Source of the DNA: Flectobacillus roseus
GTDB lineage: Bacteria > Bacteroidota > Bacteroidia > Cytophagales > Spirosomataceae
NCBI RefSeq assembly: GCF_030056665.1
Contig: NZ_JASHIG010000018.1
DNA: 64,000 bases
Strand: one strand, 5' to 3'
In this document: positions 44,270 to 53,320 of the stretch, in pieces
Position numbering within the stretch: the stretch's first letter is position 1
Layout: every line of letters starts with the position of its first letter
Notes under the pieces: model-generated
Seen by the model: the letters and a program-made list of their open reading frames with translations, nothing else
The model's database searches: none
Told to the model about the DNA's origin: nothing
Program-made: the position numbers and the translations under genes

Positions 44270-44492
44270 AGTGAGTTAGAGAATTAGTGAATTGTGAGTT
44301 GGTGAATTGTGAATTAGTAGTGTACGAAGGATTTCCAATAATTTCGGATATCGGATTTCTGATTTCGGAAATAAAGTAAAACTTTTCAAAACTTTTCTGT
44401 TTTATGAAATACCATATAACAGGTGGATTACACTTCCGAAATCCGACATCAGAAATCCGAAATTGACAAATCCTAGTTCCTTTCATACACTA
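44270..44492. repeat. Composite of family III word string and family I copy 4
   Basis: 44270-44320 repeats GAATTAGTGAATTGTGAGTT-type words. GTGTACGAAGGA (from 44320) faces TTCATACAC (~44483-44491) as outer arms. Family I arms are 44341-44371 and 44433-44464. This is the same outer/inner order as at 2996-3147. Confidence 0.7.
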
Positions 44493-44509
44493 CCAATTCT
44501 CCGCTCGAA

Positions 44510-45277
44510 TTATATTGTTGTCCCGCCGTCGGCTTCGTAGATGCCTCCTGTGCAATAGCCAGAGGCGTTGGAAGCTAAGAAAAGTGCTAAACCAGCTATT
44601 TCGTCTACAGTTCCCATGCGAGCAATAGGTAAGCGTTTGACGAAATGGTTAAGTACTTGTTCATTTTGCCAAAGTGCTTCTGAAAACTTGGTTTTGATAA
44701 GTCCCGGACAGATGGAGTTGACTCTGATGCCATCACTTCCCCATTCTTTAGCAGTAACTTTTGTCAGCATATTTAATGCTGCTTTCGATACTGAATAAAT
44801 GCCTAAGCCTGGGTCGGGGGTGAGACCTGCGATAGAGCTAATATTGATGATAGAACCTCCTCCACGTTGTTTCATGATTGGGTGGACTAACTTACTGATT
44901 TCAAAAGGGGCTTTTACGTTGATGTTCATAATTTTGTCGAATGCCCACTCTTCACAGTCTAGTACAGGACCATATACAGGATTGGTAGCGGCATTGTTGA
45001 CAAGAATATCGATACCACCGAGTTCATCAACTACTTTTTGAATGAGAGCTTTACAACTTGGAATATCGCCAGCGTTAGCGGCCATACCTACACAGAATCC
45101 ACCTTCGGCGCGAATGCTTTCCGCAACTTTATCCAACTCTTCTTGTTTCCTAGAGTTGATGACCACTTTGGCGCCACACGCCGCAAAATGACGGGCTATT
45201 GCTTCTCCGATTCCTTTGCTGGCACCTGTGATGAGGGCTACTTTATTTTCAAGACTAAAAATCTGATTGGCATTCAT
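44510..45277 (-). CDS. Short-chain dehydrogenase/reductase
   Basis: A 255-residue classical SDR. The cofactor loop is TGASKGIG (17-24), NNAA is at 94-97, and the catalytic serine (147/148), Tyr161 and Lys165 (YSVSK) are all present. Arg42-type residues after strand 2 (NSRK) suggest NADP preference. The substrate is unknown; it is near a transporter and aldose epimerase, but on the opposite strand. Confidence 0.94.
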   Translation of the reverse strand: MNANQIFSLENKVALITGASKGIGEAIARHFAACGAKVVINSRKQEELDKVAESIRAEGGFCVGMAANAGDIPSCKALIQKVVDELGGIDILVNNAATNPVYGPVLDCEEWAFDKIMNINVKAPFEISKLVHPIMKQRGGGSIINISSIAGLTPDPGLGIYSVSKAALNMLTKVTAKEWGSDGIRVNSICPGLIKTKFSEALWQNEQVLNHFVKRLPIARMGTVDEIAGLALFLASNASGYCTGGIYEADGGTTI

Positions 45278-45457
45278 TAGTTCGATAGTTAAGATTGTTT
45301 TAGGATAAAATATTATGCTTGCATACTAAATTTAAAAGTATTTTTTCAAAAACACAAGATAGAAGCACTTTGTAAGCGATGTTTCAATTCCATTTCAAAT
45401 GTCTTATCTTGCAGAAGGTTTATTGCTGATTAGATACAGACTTTTGATTAATGATTT

Positions 45458-45592
45458 ATGAAACCAGAAACTAGAAAAGATAAAACGTTACCGCCATTTG
45501 TTTCTTCTTGGAGACAATTATATTGGATTGTTGTCGGCAACCTTGTACTGATGATATGTTTATTCCAACTATTCAGCGAATATTTTCGCTAG
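45458..45592 (+). CDS. 44-residue membrane protein upstream of the sodium symporter
   Basis: A short frame with an ATG start. A polar N-terminus (MKPETRKDKTLPPFVSSW) is followed by one helix (LYWIVVGNLVLMICLF) and a short tail ending EYFR. It ends 89 bases before the symporter and points the same way, so it is likely co-transcribed. From memory, similar PPFV.SW..LY-type small proteins precede SSS transporters in other Bacteroidota, which suggests an accessory subunit. Confidence 0.65.
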   Translation: MKPETRKDKTLPPFVSSWRQLYWIVVGNLVLMICLFQLFSEYFR

Positions 45593-45681
45593 ACTAAAAT
45601 ACCACTAGTAAAAGCTTGGTTATAGTTTATGAATTTTGTATTTCTAAATCGCAAGCTTTGATTTTATAACTGATTAAATAG

Positions 45682-47385
45682 ATGAAGAATATCGACTGGT
45701 TGGTCTTGGTAGCTACCCTTGGGGGAATTGTAGGATTTGGTATGTGGAAGGGGCGTGCTTCTAGACAAAATATTGAAGGCTTCTTGTTGGCTGACAGACA
45801 ATTACCTTGGTATCATGTTACACTTTCGGTAATGGCTACACAGGCAAGTGCTATTACTTTTTTGTCGGCTCCAGGTCAGGCATATACCGACGGTATGCGC
45901 TTTGTACAATTTTATTTTGGTTTGCCCTTAGCCATGATTGTATTGTCGGTGACCTTTATCCCGATGTTTAAAAAACTCAACGTTTATACCGCTTATGAGT
46001 TTCTGGAAGGTCGTTTTGATTTAAAAACAAGGGTGCTGACTTCTTTCTTATTTTTGATTCCAAGAGCACTTTCTACGGGAGTGACTATTGCAGCTCCTTC
46101 GATTATCTTATCCACCATTTTGGGTTGGGATTTGTATTGGACCAATATCTTGACAGGTTTGGTTGTAACACTTTATTGTATGTATGGTGGCTCAAAAACC
46201 ATTTCATATACCCAAATGCAACAAATGTTTGTGGTATTGATAGGAATGTTTTTGGCGGGATACATGGTCGTACATCTTTTACCTGCTGAAATAGGTTTTG
46301 TAGATACGCTAAAAGTGGCTGGTAAAATGGGGAAGCTCAATGCCATCGACTGGAAATTTGATTTGAATAATCGCTACAATGTTTGGTCTGGTTTGATTGG
46401 AGGTTTCTTTTTGCAGTTATCTTATTTTGGTACAGACCAATCGCAGGTAGGGCGATATTTGTCAGGGGAATCTGTAGGAGAAAGCCGTATAGGTTTACTC
46501 ATGAATGGTATGCTTAAAATACCGATGCAGTTTTTAATTTTATTAGTTGGTGCCTTGGTTTTTGTCTTTTATCAGTTCAATCAGCCACCACTATTTTTTA
46601 ACCAAACAGGTTTAGATAAAATTGCCAATACGCAAGAATACCGTCAAATTGAAGCTAAGCATACACAGGTTTTCCAAGAAAAAAAGATAGCCGTTGCTCA
46701 AATGTTCGATGCCCTTAAAAGTGGCAACGAACAACAAATCGAGCAAACGAAAGTCAAGGTGACTGAGGCCGATAAAGCAAGTGGTGTGTTGAGAACAGAA
46801 GTAAAAGATTTACTGAAGAAAACGAGTCCCGAAACTGATACCAACGACACCAATTATATCTTCTTGTCGTTTGTGACCAAATACCTTCCTGTTGGGATGG
46901 TGGGGCTGTTGATTGCGGTGATTTTATTAGCCTCTATGGGTTCGATGGCATCGGCATTTGGCTCGCTGACTTCTTGTACCATTATTGATATTTACAAAAG
47001 ATTATTACATCCTGAGGATACCGATCAGCATTTCTTGAATGTATCGCGTTGGGTTACGCTTGGTTGGGGGATTTTTTGTATTATCGTGGCGCAATTTACT
47101 GTCAATATTGGAAGCTTGATAGAGGCAGTAAATATCTTAGGGTCTTGGTTTTATGGAACAATCCTAGGAGTATTTTTAGTGGCTTTTTATTTCAGAAGCA
47201 TACAAGGAAATGCTGTGTTTTGGGCTGCAATTTTAGCAGAAATTATCGTGATTTATACTTGGTGGATTGACCTAACTGCTTTTTTATGGCTAAATCTGAT
47301 TGGCTGTGTATTAGTGATTGTATTTGCGTACTTGATTCATATACTAACACCTAAAAGGGTTGTTGAAAAAATTGATGAATTGTGA
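45682..47385 (+). CDS. Sodium:solute symporter (SSS family)
   Basis: A 567-residue integral membrane transporter with about thirteen helices. The family start WLVLVATLGGIVGFGMWKGR, the motif SAITFLSAPGQAYTDGM and the conserved SYFGTDQSQVGRYLSG are present. Between helices at ~310-385 there is a charged, coiled-coil-like cytosolic insert (IEAKHTQVFQEKKIAVAQMF...). It probably imports a sugar or sugar acid with Na+. It follows the 44-residue protein and is followed by an aldose epimerase gene. Confidence 0.94.
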   Translation: MKNIDWLVLVATLGGIVGFGMWKGRASRQNIEGFLLADRQLPWYHVTLSVMATQASAITFLSAPGQAYTDGMRFVQFYFGLPLAMIVLSVTFIPMFKKLNVYTAYEFLEGRFDLKTRVLTSFLFLIPRALSTGVTIAAPSIILSTILGWDLYWTNILTGLVVTLYCMYGGSKTISYTQMQQMFVVLIGMFLAGYMVVHLLPAEIGFVDTLKVAGKMGKLNAIDWKFDLNNRYNVWSGLIGGFFLQLSYFGTDQSQVGRYLSGESVGESRIGLLMNGMLKIPMQFLILLVGALVFVFYQFNQPPLFFNQTGLDKIANTQEYRQIEAKHTQVFQEKKIAVAQMFDALKSGNEQQIEQTKVKVTEADKASGVLRTEVKDLLKKTSPETDTNDTNYIFLSFVTKYLPVGMVGLLIAVILLASMGSMASAFGSLTSCTIIDIYKRLLHPEDTDQHFLNVSRWVTLGWGIFCIIVAQFTVNIGSLIEAVNILGSWFYGTILGVFLVAFYFRSIQGNAVFWAAILAEIIVIYTWWIDLTAFLWLNLIGCVLVIVFAYLIHILTPKRVVEKIDEL

Positions 47386-47499
47386 GTGGTGAATTGTGAA
47401 TATAAATTTTTTATTGTCATTCATATTTAAAATTCATTAAGCATTATTTTTCATGACTGCTTGATTATTAATGTAATATAAAATTGCATTAACATGCTT

Positions 47500-47590
47500 T
47501 AGAAGCGCTATGCATTAAGTAAAAAGCTTCTATAAATACATGAGAAATACTTTTAACTTATGCATAAAGCCTAGAGCTAAAAGCCAGTAA
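47500..47590. repeat. Family VI inverted repeat, copy 3
   Basis: ATGCATTAAGTAAAAAG (about 47510-47526) faces CTTTTAACTTATGCAT (about 47549-47564), followed by AAAGCCTAGAGCTAAAAGCC. A family III word (GTGAGTGGTGAATTGTGAAT) precedes it at 47383-47402. Confidence 0.6.
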
Positions 47591-47639
47591 AATTACCTTA
47601 ATTTTGTACTTTCCTTAAACAAACCATTACCTCTGTCTC

Positions 47640-48509
47640 ATGATTATCATTCAAAATCAAGACCTCAAAGCAACAATCAATCCCAAAGGCGCTGAATTAG
47701 TAAGCCTTATACAACTATCCAGCAATATTGATTTTATGTGGGAAGGTGATGCTGCTTTTTGGAGCAAACACTCGCCTGTACTTTTTCCAGTAGTTGGTTC
47801 GCTCAAAGACAATACCTATTTCTATGAGGGAAAATCATACCAGTTGGGACGTCATGGGTTTGCTAGAGATAGAGAATTTGTGCTAGAAACCCACACAGAA
47901 GATTCAGTAACTTTTTTGCTAGTTTCTGATGAAAATACCAAAACGGTATATCCTTTTGATTTTGAGTTTAGGTTAAAATATACGCTTCAAGAAAACCAGC
48001 TGGAATTGCAATACATTGTGGATAACTCTGGGGATAAGTTACTTTGGTTTTCGGTAGGCGGGCATCCAGCCTTTAAAGTGCCAATTGAAGAAGGGCTTGC
48101 TTATGAAGATTATCGACTAGTGTTTAATCAAACGGAGGATTTTGCACGTTGGCCTTTATCGCCAGAGGGTTTGATTATGGACGAACCTGAAAGCACAGTA
48201 ATTACTTCTAACGAAATTGTACTTACCAAAGAACTTTTTCAGCAAGATGCTTTAGTCTATAAAAACCTGCAATCAGATAGTATTACATTAAAGTCTCATT
48301 CGGGACAGCATCAGTTAGAGTTTGGGTTTAAAGGGTATCCATTCCTTGGAATCTGGGCTGCTAAAAATGCTAATTTTGTTTGTATAGAACCATGGTGTGG
48401 CATTGCAGACCATGTAAGTCATAACCAAGATATTACCCAAAAAGAAGGAATGATAGCATTGAATCCTTCTGAGACTTTTACTCGTGCATGGAGTGTAAAG
48501 TTGGTGTAG
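47640..48509 (+). CDS. Aldose 1-epimerase family protein
   Basis: A 289-residue galactose-mutarotase-fold protein of the LacX/YeaD-like group. Markers are GAELVSL, MWEGDAAFWSKHSPVLFP, GRHGFARDREF, GGHPAFKVP and EPWCGIADH. These enzymes interconvert sugar anomers. Its position downstream of the sodium symporter suggests the two handle the same sugar. Confidence 0.93.
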   Translation: MIIIQNQDLKATINPKGAELVSLIQLSSNIDFMWEGDAAFWSKHSPVLFPVVGSLKDNTYFYEGKSYQLGRHGFARDREFVLETHTEDSVTFLLVSDENTKTVYPFDFEFRLKYTLQENQLELQYIVDNSGDKLLWFSVGGHPAFKVPIEEGLAYEDYRLVFNQTEDFARWPLSPEGLIMDEPESTVITSNEIVLTKELFQQDALVYKNLQSDSITLKSHSGQHQLEFGFKGYPFLGIWAAKNANFVCIEPWCGIADHVSHNQDITQKEGMIALNPSETFTRAWSVKLV

Positions 48510-48527
48510 GGAAATTTTAGTAAAAAT

Positions 48528-48591
48528 AAAAAGGCGCAAAATTTAAGGAATAGATGTATAAAAACACTATCTTAAATTTTGTGCCTTTTTT
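48528..48591. terminator. Terminator after the aldose epimerase gene
   Basis: AAAAAGGCGCAAAATTTAAG (48528-48547) faces CTTAAATTTTGTGCCTTTTT (48571-48590) with one mismatch and a T-tract. Confidence 0.85.
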
Positions 48592-48641
48592 CTTTATTTT
48601 CAGGGTGTTGTCGAAAAAACTAACCTTCAATACTATCTTTT

Positions 48642-50186
48642 ATGAATACCAATATGAAAAAACTAGTTCTTCTTTTGCTTGTTTTTCAAGCACTTTTTAT
48701 CAGTTGTAAAAGCGGACAAACGCCGAACGCTTCTTCTTCATCAACTGTAAATGTTACCTTCTTGCATCTCAACGATGTGTACGAAATTGCACCACTCGAA
48801 GGAGGTAAGGTAGGAGGGATGGCACGCGTAGCTACAGTTCGAAAAGAGTTATTAGCTCAAAACCCCAACACGATAACGCTATTGGCGGGAGACTTTTTGA
48901 ACCCTTCGCTCATTGGGACTTTTAAGCATGAAGGCAAAAGCATTAAAGGCAAACAAATGGTAGAAGTGATGGATGCCATCGGCATGGATTGGGTAGGATT
49001 AGGCAATCATGAATTTGATGTAGACGAAGCCGAATTAGTAGAGCGCATCAATCTATCTAAATTTAATTGGTTGGCTTCGAATGCTTTTCATAATACACCT
49101 AATGGCGTAGAGCCTTTTGCCAAAAATGGTGTTCCTTTTCCTAAAACTACAATTTTGACTTTCAAAAATGCTTCAGGCGCTTCCGTAAAAGTGGGAATGT
49201 TCTCGGTAGTTTTGCCAGCAAACAAAAAGAATTTTGTAGTGTATGACGACTTTTTTGAATCAGCTAAAAAAGCATATCAAGAACTCAAACCACAATGTGA
49301 TTTTGTGGTGGCTATCACTCACCTCAACAAGGTAGACGACGCAAAATTGGCAGAAATGTTACCAGAGGTAAAGCTTTTGATGGGTGGGCACGATCACGAC
49401 AATATGATTCAGAAAGTTGGTGACGTAGTCATCGCAAAAGCGGATGCCAATGCAAAAACAGTTTATGTGCACAATCTTTCTTTTGACACCAAAACGAAAA
49501 AAGTGAGCCTTACAAGCGAACTACGCAAAATAGACGATACCATTGCGGAGGATGTCTCTGTGGCAACTATTGTACAAAAATGGGAGCAAATTTTGGATGC
49601 AGCTATCAAGAAAATGGGGCTTGATAAAAATGATGTAGTAGCCACGCTCGATACTCCTCTTGATGGTCGTGAAAGCAGTATTCGTAATTTTCAAACTAAC
49701 CTAGGTACAGCTATCGCCAAAGCAATGTCAAAAGCATCTAGCCAACCCAACGACTGTGCGATATTTAATGGTGGTTCGGTGCGTATCGATGACCAAGTGG
49801 GAGGTAAAGTAACGCAGTTGGATATTATGCGAGTATTGCCTTTTGGGGGAAAAATCGTGGAGGCCGAAATGAAAGGTCGATTACTTGAACAAGTATTGAA
49901 TACAGGCTTGAAAAACAAAGGTAATGGGGGGTATTTGCAGTGGGATAAAATTACCTACGATAATGCCAAAAACGAATGGACTATCAATGGTAAGTTATTA
50001 GACGTGAATCAAACCTATTATGTGGTTTTACCTAAATTTTTGATAGAAGGAAAAGAAACAAATCTAGGCTTTTTGACAGATAAAAATCCTGATGTATTGA
50101 AGATAACTGAACCCGATGCCAATGATACTAATGACGTGCGCTCAGATGTGAGAAAGGTATTGATTGCGTATTTGAAGACAAAATGA
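48642..50186 (+). CDS. Bifunctional metallophosphatase/5'-nucleotidase lipoprotein
   Basis: A 514-residue exported nucleotidase (UshA/YfkN type). A lipobox LFISCKSG predicts lipid anchoring; a second ATG at 48654 is an equally good start. The metallophosphatase domain has HLNDVYE, LLAGDFLNPS, GLGNHEFD and GGHDHD. The C-terminal nucleotidase domain begins near 330 with NGGSVRIDD and VLPFGGKIVE. It hydrolyses extracellular nucleotides or related phosphate esters. Confidence 0.95.
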   Translation: MNTNMKKLVLLLLVFQALFISCKSGQTPNASSSSTVNVTFLHLNDVYEIAPLEGGKVGGMARVATVRKELLAQNPNTITLLAGDFLNPSLIGTFKHEGKSIKGKQMVEVMDAIGMDWVGLGNHEFDVDEAELVERINLSKFNWLASNAFHNTPNGVEPFAKNGVPFPKTTILTFKNASGASVKVGMFSVVLPANKKNFVVYDDFFESAKKAYQELKPQCDFVVAITHLNKVDDAKLAEMLPEVKLLMGGHDHDNMIQKVGDVVIAKADANAKTVYVHNLSFDTKTKKVSLTSELRKIDDTIAEDVSVATIVQKWEQILDAAIKKMGLDKNDVVATLDTPLDGRESSIRNFQTNLGTAIAKAMSKASSQPNDCAIFNGGSVRIDDQVGGKVTQLDIMRVLPFGGKIVEAEMKGRLLEQVLNTGLKNKGNGGYLQWDKITYDNAKNEWTINGKLLDVNQTYYVVLPKFLIEGKETNLGFLTDKNPDVLKITEPDANDTNDVRSDVRKVLIAYLKTK

Positions 50187-50195
50187 TTTTATTAA

Positions 50196-50363
50196 TTTGA
50201 AAACCTAAGAATTTGAAGATTCGGGAATTTGAAAATTTGAAAATGAAAAGATTTTTTCCTAATAGGGTGCGACTTAAGTCACATCCTATTAGGAAAAAAT
50301 GCAATAGTTTATCTTTTAGAATTCGAAGATTAAAAAAAACATTTTCAAATCTTCAAATTAGAA
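50196..50363. repeat. Family II inverted repeat around a 50-bp palindrome
   Basis: The left arm 50196-50250 (AATTTGAAGATTCGGGAATT, TGAAAATTTGAAAATG) and the right arm ~50336-50363 (CATTTTCAAATCTTCAAATT) enclose 50251-50300. That inner segment is a loopless 25+25 palindrome with two G-T compatible mismatches: TTTTTTCCTAATAGG then GTGCGACTT, and back. It lies between converging genes and could terminate both. Confidence 0.75.
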
Positions 50364-50368
50364 AGAAT

Positions 50369-51226
50369 CTATTTCTTCTTTTTGATAGGATTCATTACTG
50401 GAAGTTTTGCTGTCCATTCTGCTACGCCTTTTTCGATAGCATCTTTGAAGAAACCGAAGTTTGCGTCGCTTTTACCTAATTCAAGCGCTTTTTGTGCCAA
50501 TGGAACCGCCTCTACGAAGTTGTTCATTTTAGCCAAAATTTGAGCTTTTGTCCAAACATTTCTGAACGTTTCTACAGCACCAACCGACGAGTTAGCCAAT
50601 TTCAAAGCTTGTTCCAATTTGCCTTTTCCTAACAAAAAGCCAGCCGCATTATTCATCGTATTGGCATTGTCTGTAGCAGCTTTTGTAATAGCAGCTTCAA
50701 TCATTTTGGTAGTTTCAACGCCAATTTTAGCAGATACTTTTTTGTCAGCCCAAGAAAAATTTAAGTTGGCAGTACTATCCGTAATATCAGATAAATCAAA
50801 GCTGAACGATTCAACTTTGGCAATACCACTTGCCGACGCTTTTACACGAAGAGCGTCTTTTTCTTGGCTATAAGATTGCTCAGAAGCTGTAATATCTTTG
50901 TTAAAAATCAAAGTCCATTCGCTTTGTGAAGGAATAGAGAAGATAGAATAGGTTCCAGCAGCTAATTTTTGACCATTTACTGTTACATCGTTCGATAATG
51001 TGATTTGTGTTGCAGCATTAGCACCTGTACGCCAAACTTTGTCATAAGGAACTAAGGCACCAAAGATTTCACGACCACGTACATTTGGGCGAGAATATTT
51101 GATGGCAATATCAGTGGTACCAACAGTTTGAGACACTGATGCCGCCGAACTAGGTTGTGGCAAACGTAATTGAGCTGAGGCTGCAAATGAGCCAGATACG
51201 AGTAAAGCTAAGAGGAATTTTTTCAT
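50369..51226 (-). CDS. DUF2911 domain protein, exported
   Basis: A 285-residue exported protein (signal peptide MKKFLLALLVSGSFAASAQ). DUF2911 fills ~25-185, with the family strings VGTTDIAIKYSRPNVRGREI, VPYDKVWRTGANAATQI and LAAGTYSIFSIP. The C-terminal ~100 residues resemble TPR helices. Function unknown; very common in Bacteroidota. A -7-like TAGCTTTG lies at 51264-51271 on the minus strand. Confidence 0.92.
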   Translation of the reverse strand: MKKFLLALLVSGSFAASAQLRLPQPSSAASVSQTVGTTDIAIKYSRPNVRGREIFGALVPYDKVWRTGANAATQITLSNDVTVNGQKLAAGTYSIFSIPSQSEWTLIFNKDITASEQSYSQEKDALRVKASASGIAKVESFSFDLSDITDSTANLNFSWADKKVSAKIGVETTKMIEAAITKAATDNANTMNNAAGFLLGKGKLEQALKLANSSVGAVETFRNVWTKAQILAKMNNFVEAVPLAQKALELGKSDANFGFFKDAIEKGVAEWTAKLPVMNPIKKKK

Positions 51227-51422
51227 GAGATTGGTAAAAATGATGATTAGAATGAATTGAATACAAAGCTAAAAGTCTTTCGTGGAGATAGACTATTTTT
51301 TCGCTCAAATGCTTAGAAAGCTAGCTATGTAAGATTGATGAGATTGTAACTCGGAGCACATTACGCTTGCTATCACAACAGAATATCCTCAACTTTGTAA
51401 GCTCAATTAAAATCCTTATTTC

Positions 51423-51962
51423 ATGCACAGAAAGCAACTTCTTCAACTACTAGAGCAATACACGCCTGCCGATGCCACCGAACAACTACACTATGAGGCT
51501 ATTTGTGAGTTTGTTAACCAACAACCAGACTGTTTTGAACGTACTCTATTGATAGGTCACGTTACTGGTTCGGCTTGGATTGTCGATGCCGAACGTAAAC
51601 ACACTCTATTGACACATCATCATAAATTGAATCAGTGGTTTCAGACAGGAGGGCATTGCGATGGTGACCCAGATGTATTGGCAGTAGCCTTACGCGAAGC
51701 GGAGGAAGAAACTGGTTTGACATCTGTAAAGGCTATATCTCCTCAGATTTTCGATATTGATGTACATATCATTCCTGTTCGTAAAACCGAGCCTGAACAC
51801 TATCATTATGATGTTCGTTTTTTGATAGAAGCTGACAAAAACGAACCATTGATTGTGAGTTCAGAATCAAAAGATTTGGCTTGGGTAGCTATTGCTGAAG
51901 TAGCTAATCTTAACAATAGCGAATCGATTATGAGAATGGCTAGAAAGAGTTTGGAAATTTGA
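51423..51962 (+). CDS. NUDIX hydrolase
   Basis: A 179-residue hydrolase of nucleoside-diphosphate-linked compounds. The Nudix box lies at 77-99 (GHCDGDPDVLAVALREAEEE, then TGL). The REAEEETG part that binds metal is intact. The first glutamate of the canonical GX5E is replaced by Pro83, as in the GGH.DGD subgroup. Substrate unknown. Confidence 0.93.
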   Translation: MHRKQLLQLLEQYTPADATEQLHYEAICEFVNQQPDCFERTLLIGHVTGSAWIVDAERKHTLLTHHHKLNQWFQTGGHCDGDPDVLAVALREAEEETGLTSVKAISPQIFDIDVHIIPVRKTEPEHYHYDVRFLIEADKNEPLIVSSESKDLAWVAIAEVANLNNSESIMRMARKSLEI

Positions 51963-52099
51963 AAATGAGATAATTTGAAGATTTGAAAATTTCAGTTTTA
52001 AAACTGTTTAAAAAAATAGTCCAAGACTAAGTCTTGAACTAGGGATGAAAATTACCCTCATTTTCAAATCTTCAAATTCCCCAAATTTTCAAATTACAA
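51953..52099. repeat. Family II inverted arms enclosing core repeat copy 2
   Basis: The left arm 51953-51992 (GAAATTTGAAAATGAGATAA, TTTGAAGATTTGAAAAT) and the right arm 52058-52099 (CTCATTTTCAAATCTTCAAA, TTTTCAAAT) flank the family IV core at 51993-52042. It fills the gap between converging NUDIX and aminotransferase genes. Confidence 0.75.
51993..52042 (-). repeat. Double-palindrome core repeat (family IV), copy 2
   Basis: CAGTTTTAAAACTG (51993-52006, perfect) and CAAGACTAAGTCTTG (52022-52036), then AACTAG. Same orientation as copy 1. Confidence 0.8.
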
Positions 52100-53257
52100 A
52101 ATCAATCCTTCCACTAAGGCGTCTATATCATTCATATCGTTATACACGTGTGGTGCGATACGAATAGCTTGTCCTCTGAAAGAAACCTGAACATTTCGAG
52201 CTTTAAGTGATGCTTGAATTCGAGCAATATCTGCTTGTGGTGGAATACGTAAGCCAACAAGGTGTTTGCTACGATATGGTAGATCGTCTACCCAGAAACC
52301 TTTTTCTTGTAGTAATTTTAAAGGTTCTTCTAGTAATTGATGGCAATACGACTCAATGTTTTCAACACCCCAATCAAGAATTTGTGTCAGCGAAGCGCAA
52401 AACATAGGATTTAAGATAAAATTACTTCTTTCGCCCACATTATAACGATCTGCAAATGGACGATATTCAGTTTGATAGTTGACTAAGTTTTTAAATTCTT
52501 CCGAACCTATTCTATTAATCCAGTTGCGTTCCAAAGGGCGACCTTCGTCGAAAGCAGGACCAAAATACGCAGCTCCCGCCGAATAGGGACCCAATAACCA
52601 TTTATATCCTACATTGATAATGGCATCTGGTTGTACATGCTGAACATCAAAAGGCATAGCGCCAATCGACTGTGTACCATCCAATACCAACCAAGCACCA
52701 ACTTCTCGACAACGTGCTCCAATTGACATGAGGTCAAAACGTGTACCATCAGCCCAATGTGTTGGCGAAACTACTACCATACAAGTGTTAGCGCTCACAG
52801 CTTCGAGCAAACGCTCATTCCAGATTTTACCACGATTTTCTAAGGTATCTGGAGGTAAAATATAGCGAATAGTTAAGCCCTTATCTTCCGCAATTTCCTC
52901 CCAAGCATATACATCCGAAGGAAATTCTTCGTGCACCATCAGGATTTCCTGTCCTGATGCCAAGCCTGCTTTGAAGGCTAAGTTTTTGGCAACGATGGCC
53001 ATACCATAAGAAGTCGATGGTATTAAGGCAATTCGTTTAGGTTCAGGACAATTAATGAGCTTTGAATACGCTTCTTGCACGGGAGCTGTAGTTTCAAAAA
53101 AGCTTTCTTGGGTAATACGTTGCGGTTGTGATTTACGTAAAATTCCTTGAATACCAGCCTCTTCCACCGATTTAAGGTTGGGCGACATAGTAGCGCAATT
53201 GATATAATGAATTCCGTCTTCGAGACTAAAAAGATGTTTTTGACAGGTTAACGACAT
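52094..53257 (-). CDS. Class V aminotransferase-fold PLP enzyme
   Basis: A 387-residue PLP-dependent enzyme of the cysteine desulfurase/isopenicillin-N-epimerase-like branch. Asp193 lies in VLDGTQSIGA. The Schiff-base Lys219 is in VGYKWLLGPYS. The N-terminal CATMSPNLKSVEEAG is the usual substrate loop. No catalytic cysteine of NifS/SufS type is evident, so desulfurase activity is unlikely. Substrate unknown. A -7-like TATCTTTG lies 30 bases upstream (53287-53294, minus strand). Confidence 0.92.
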   Translation of the reverse strand: MSLTCQKHLFSLEDGIHYINCATMSPNLKSVEEAGIQGILRKSQPQRITQESFFETTAPVQEAYSKLINCPEPKRIALIPSTSYGMAIVAKNLAFKAGLASGQEILMVHEEFPSDVYAWEEIAEDKGLTIRYILPPDTLENRGKIWNERLLEAVSANTCMVVVSPTHWADGTRFDLMSIGARCREVGAWLVLDGTQSIGAMPFDVQHVQPDAIINVGYKWLLGPYSAGAAYFGPAFDEGRPLERNWINRIGSEEFKNLVNYQTEYRPFADRYNVGERSNFILNPMFCASLTQILDWGVENIESYCHQLLEEPLKLLQEKGFWVDDLPYRSKHLVGLRIPPQADIARIQASLKARNVQVSFRGQAIRIAPHVYNDMNDIDALVEGLIL

Positions 53258-53320
53258 TTAGTTTGAATTTAGAAGTGAACGTCTTTCAAAGATAGAGTTT
53301 TTTAGGGAATAGTTGTGTTG

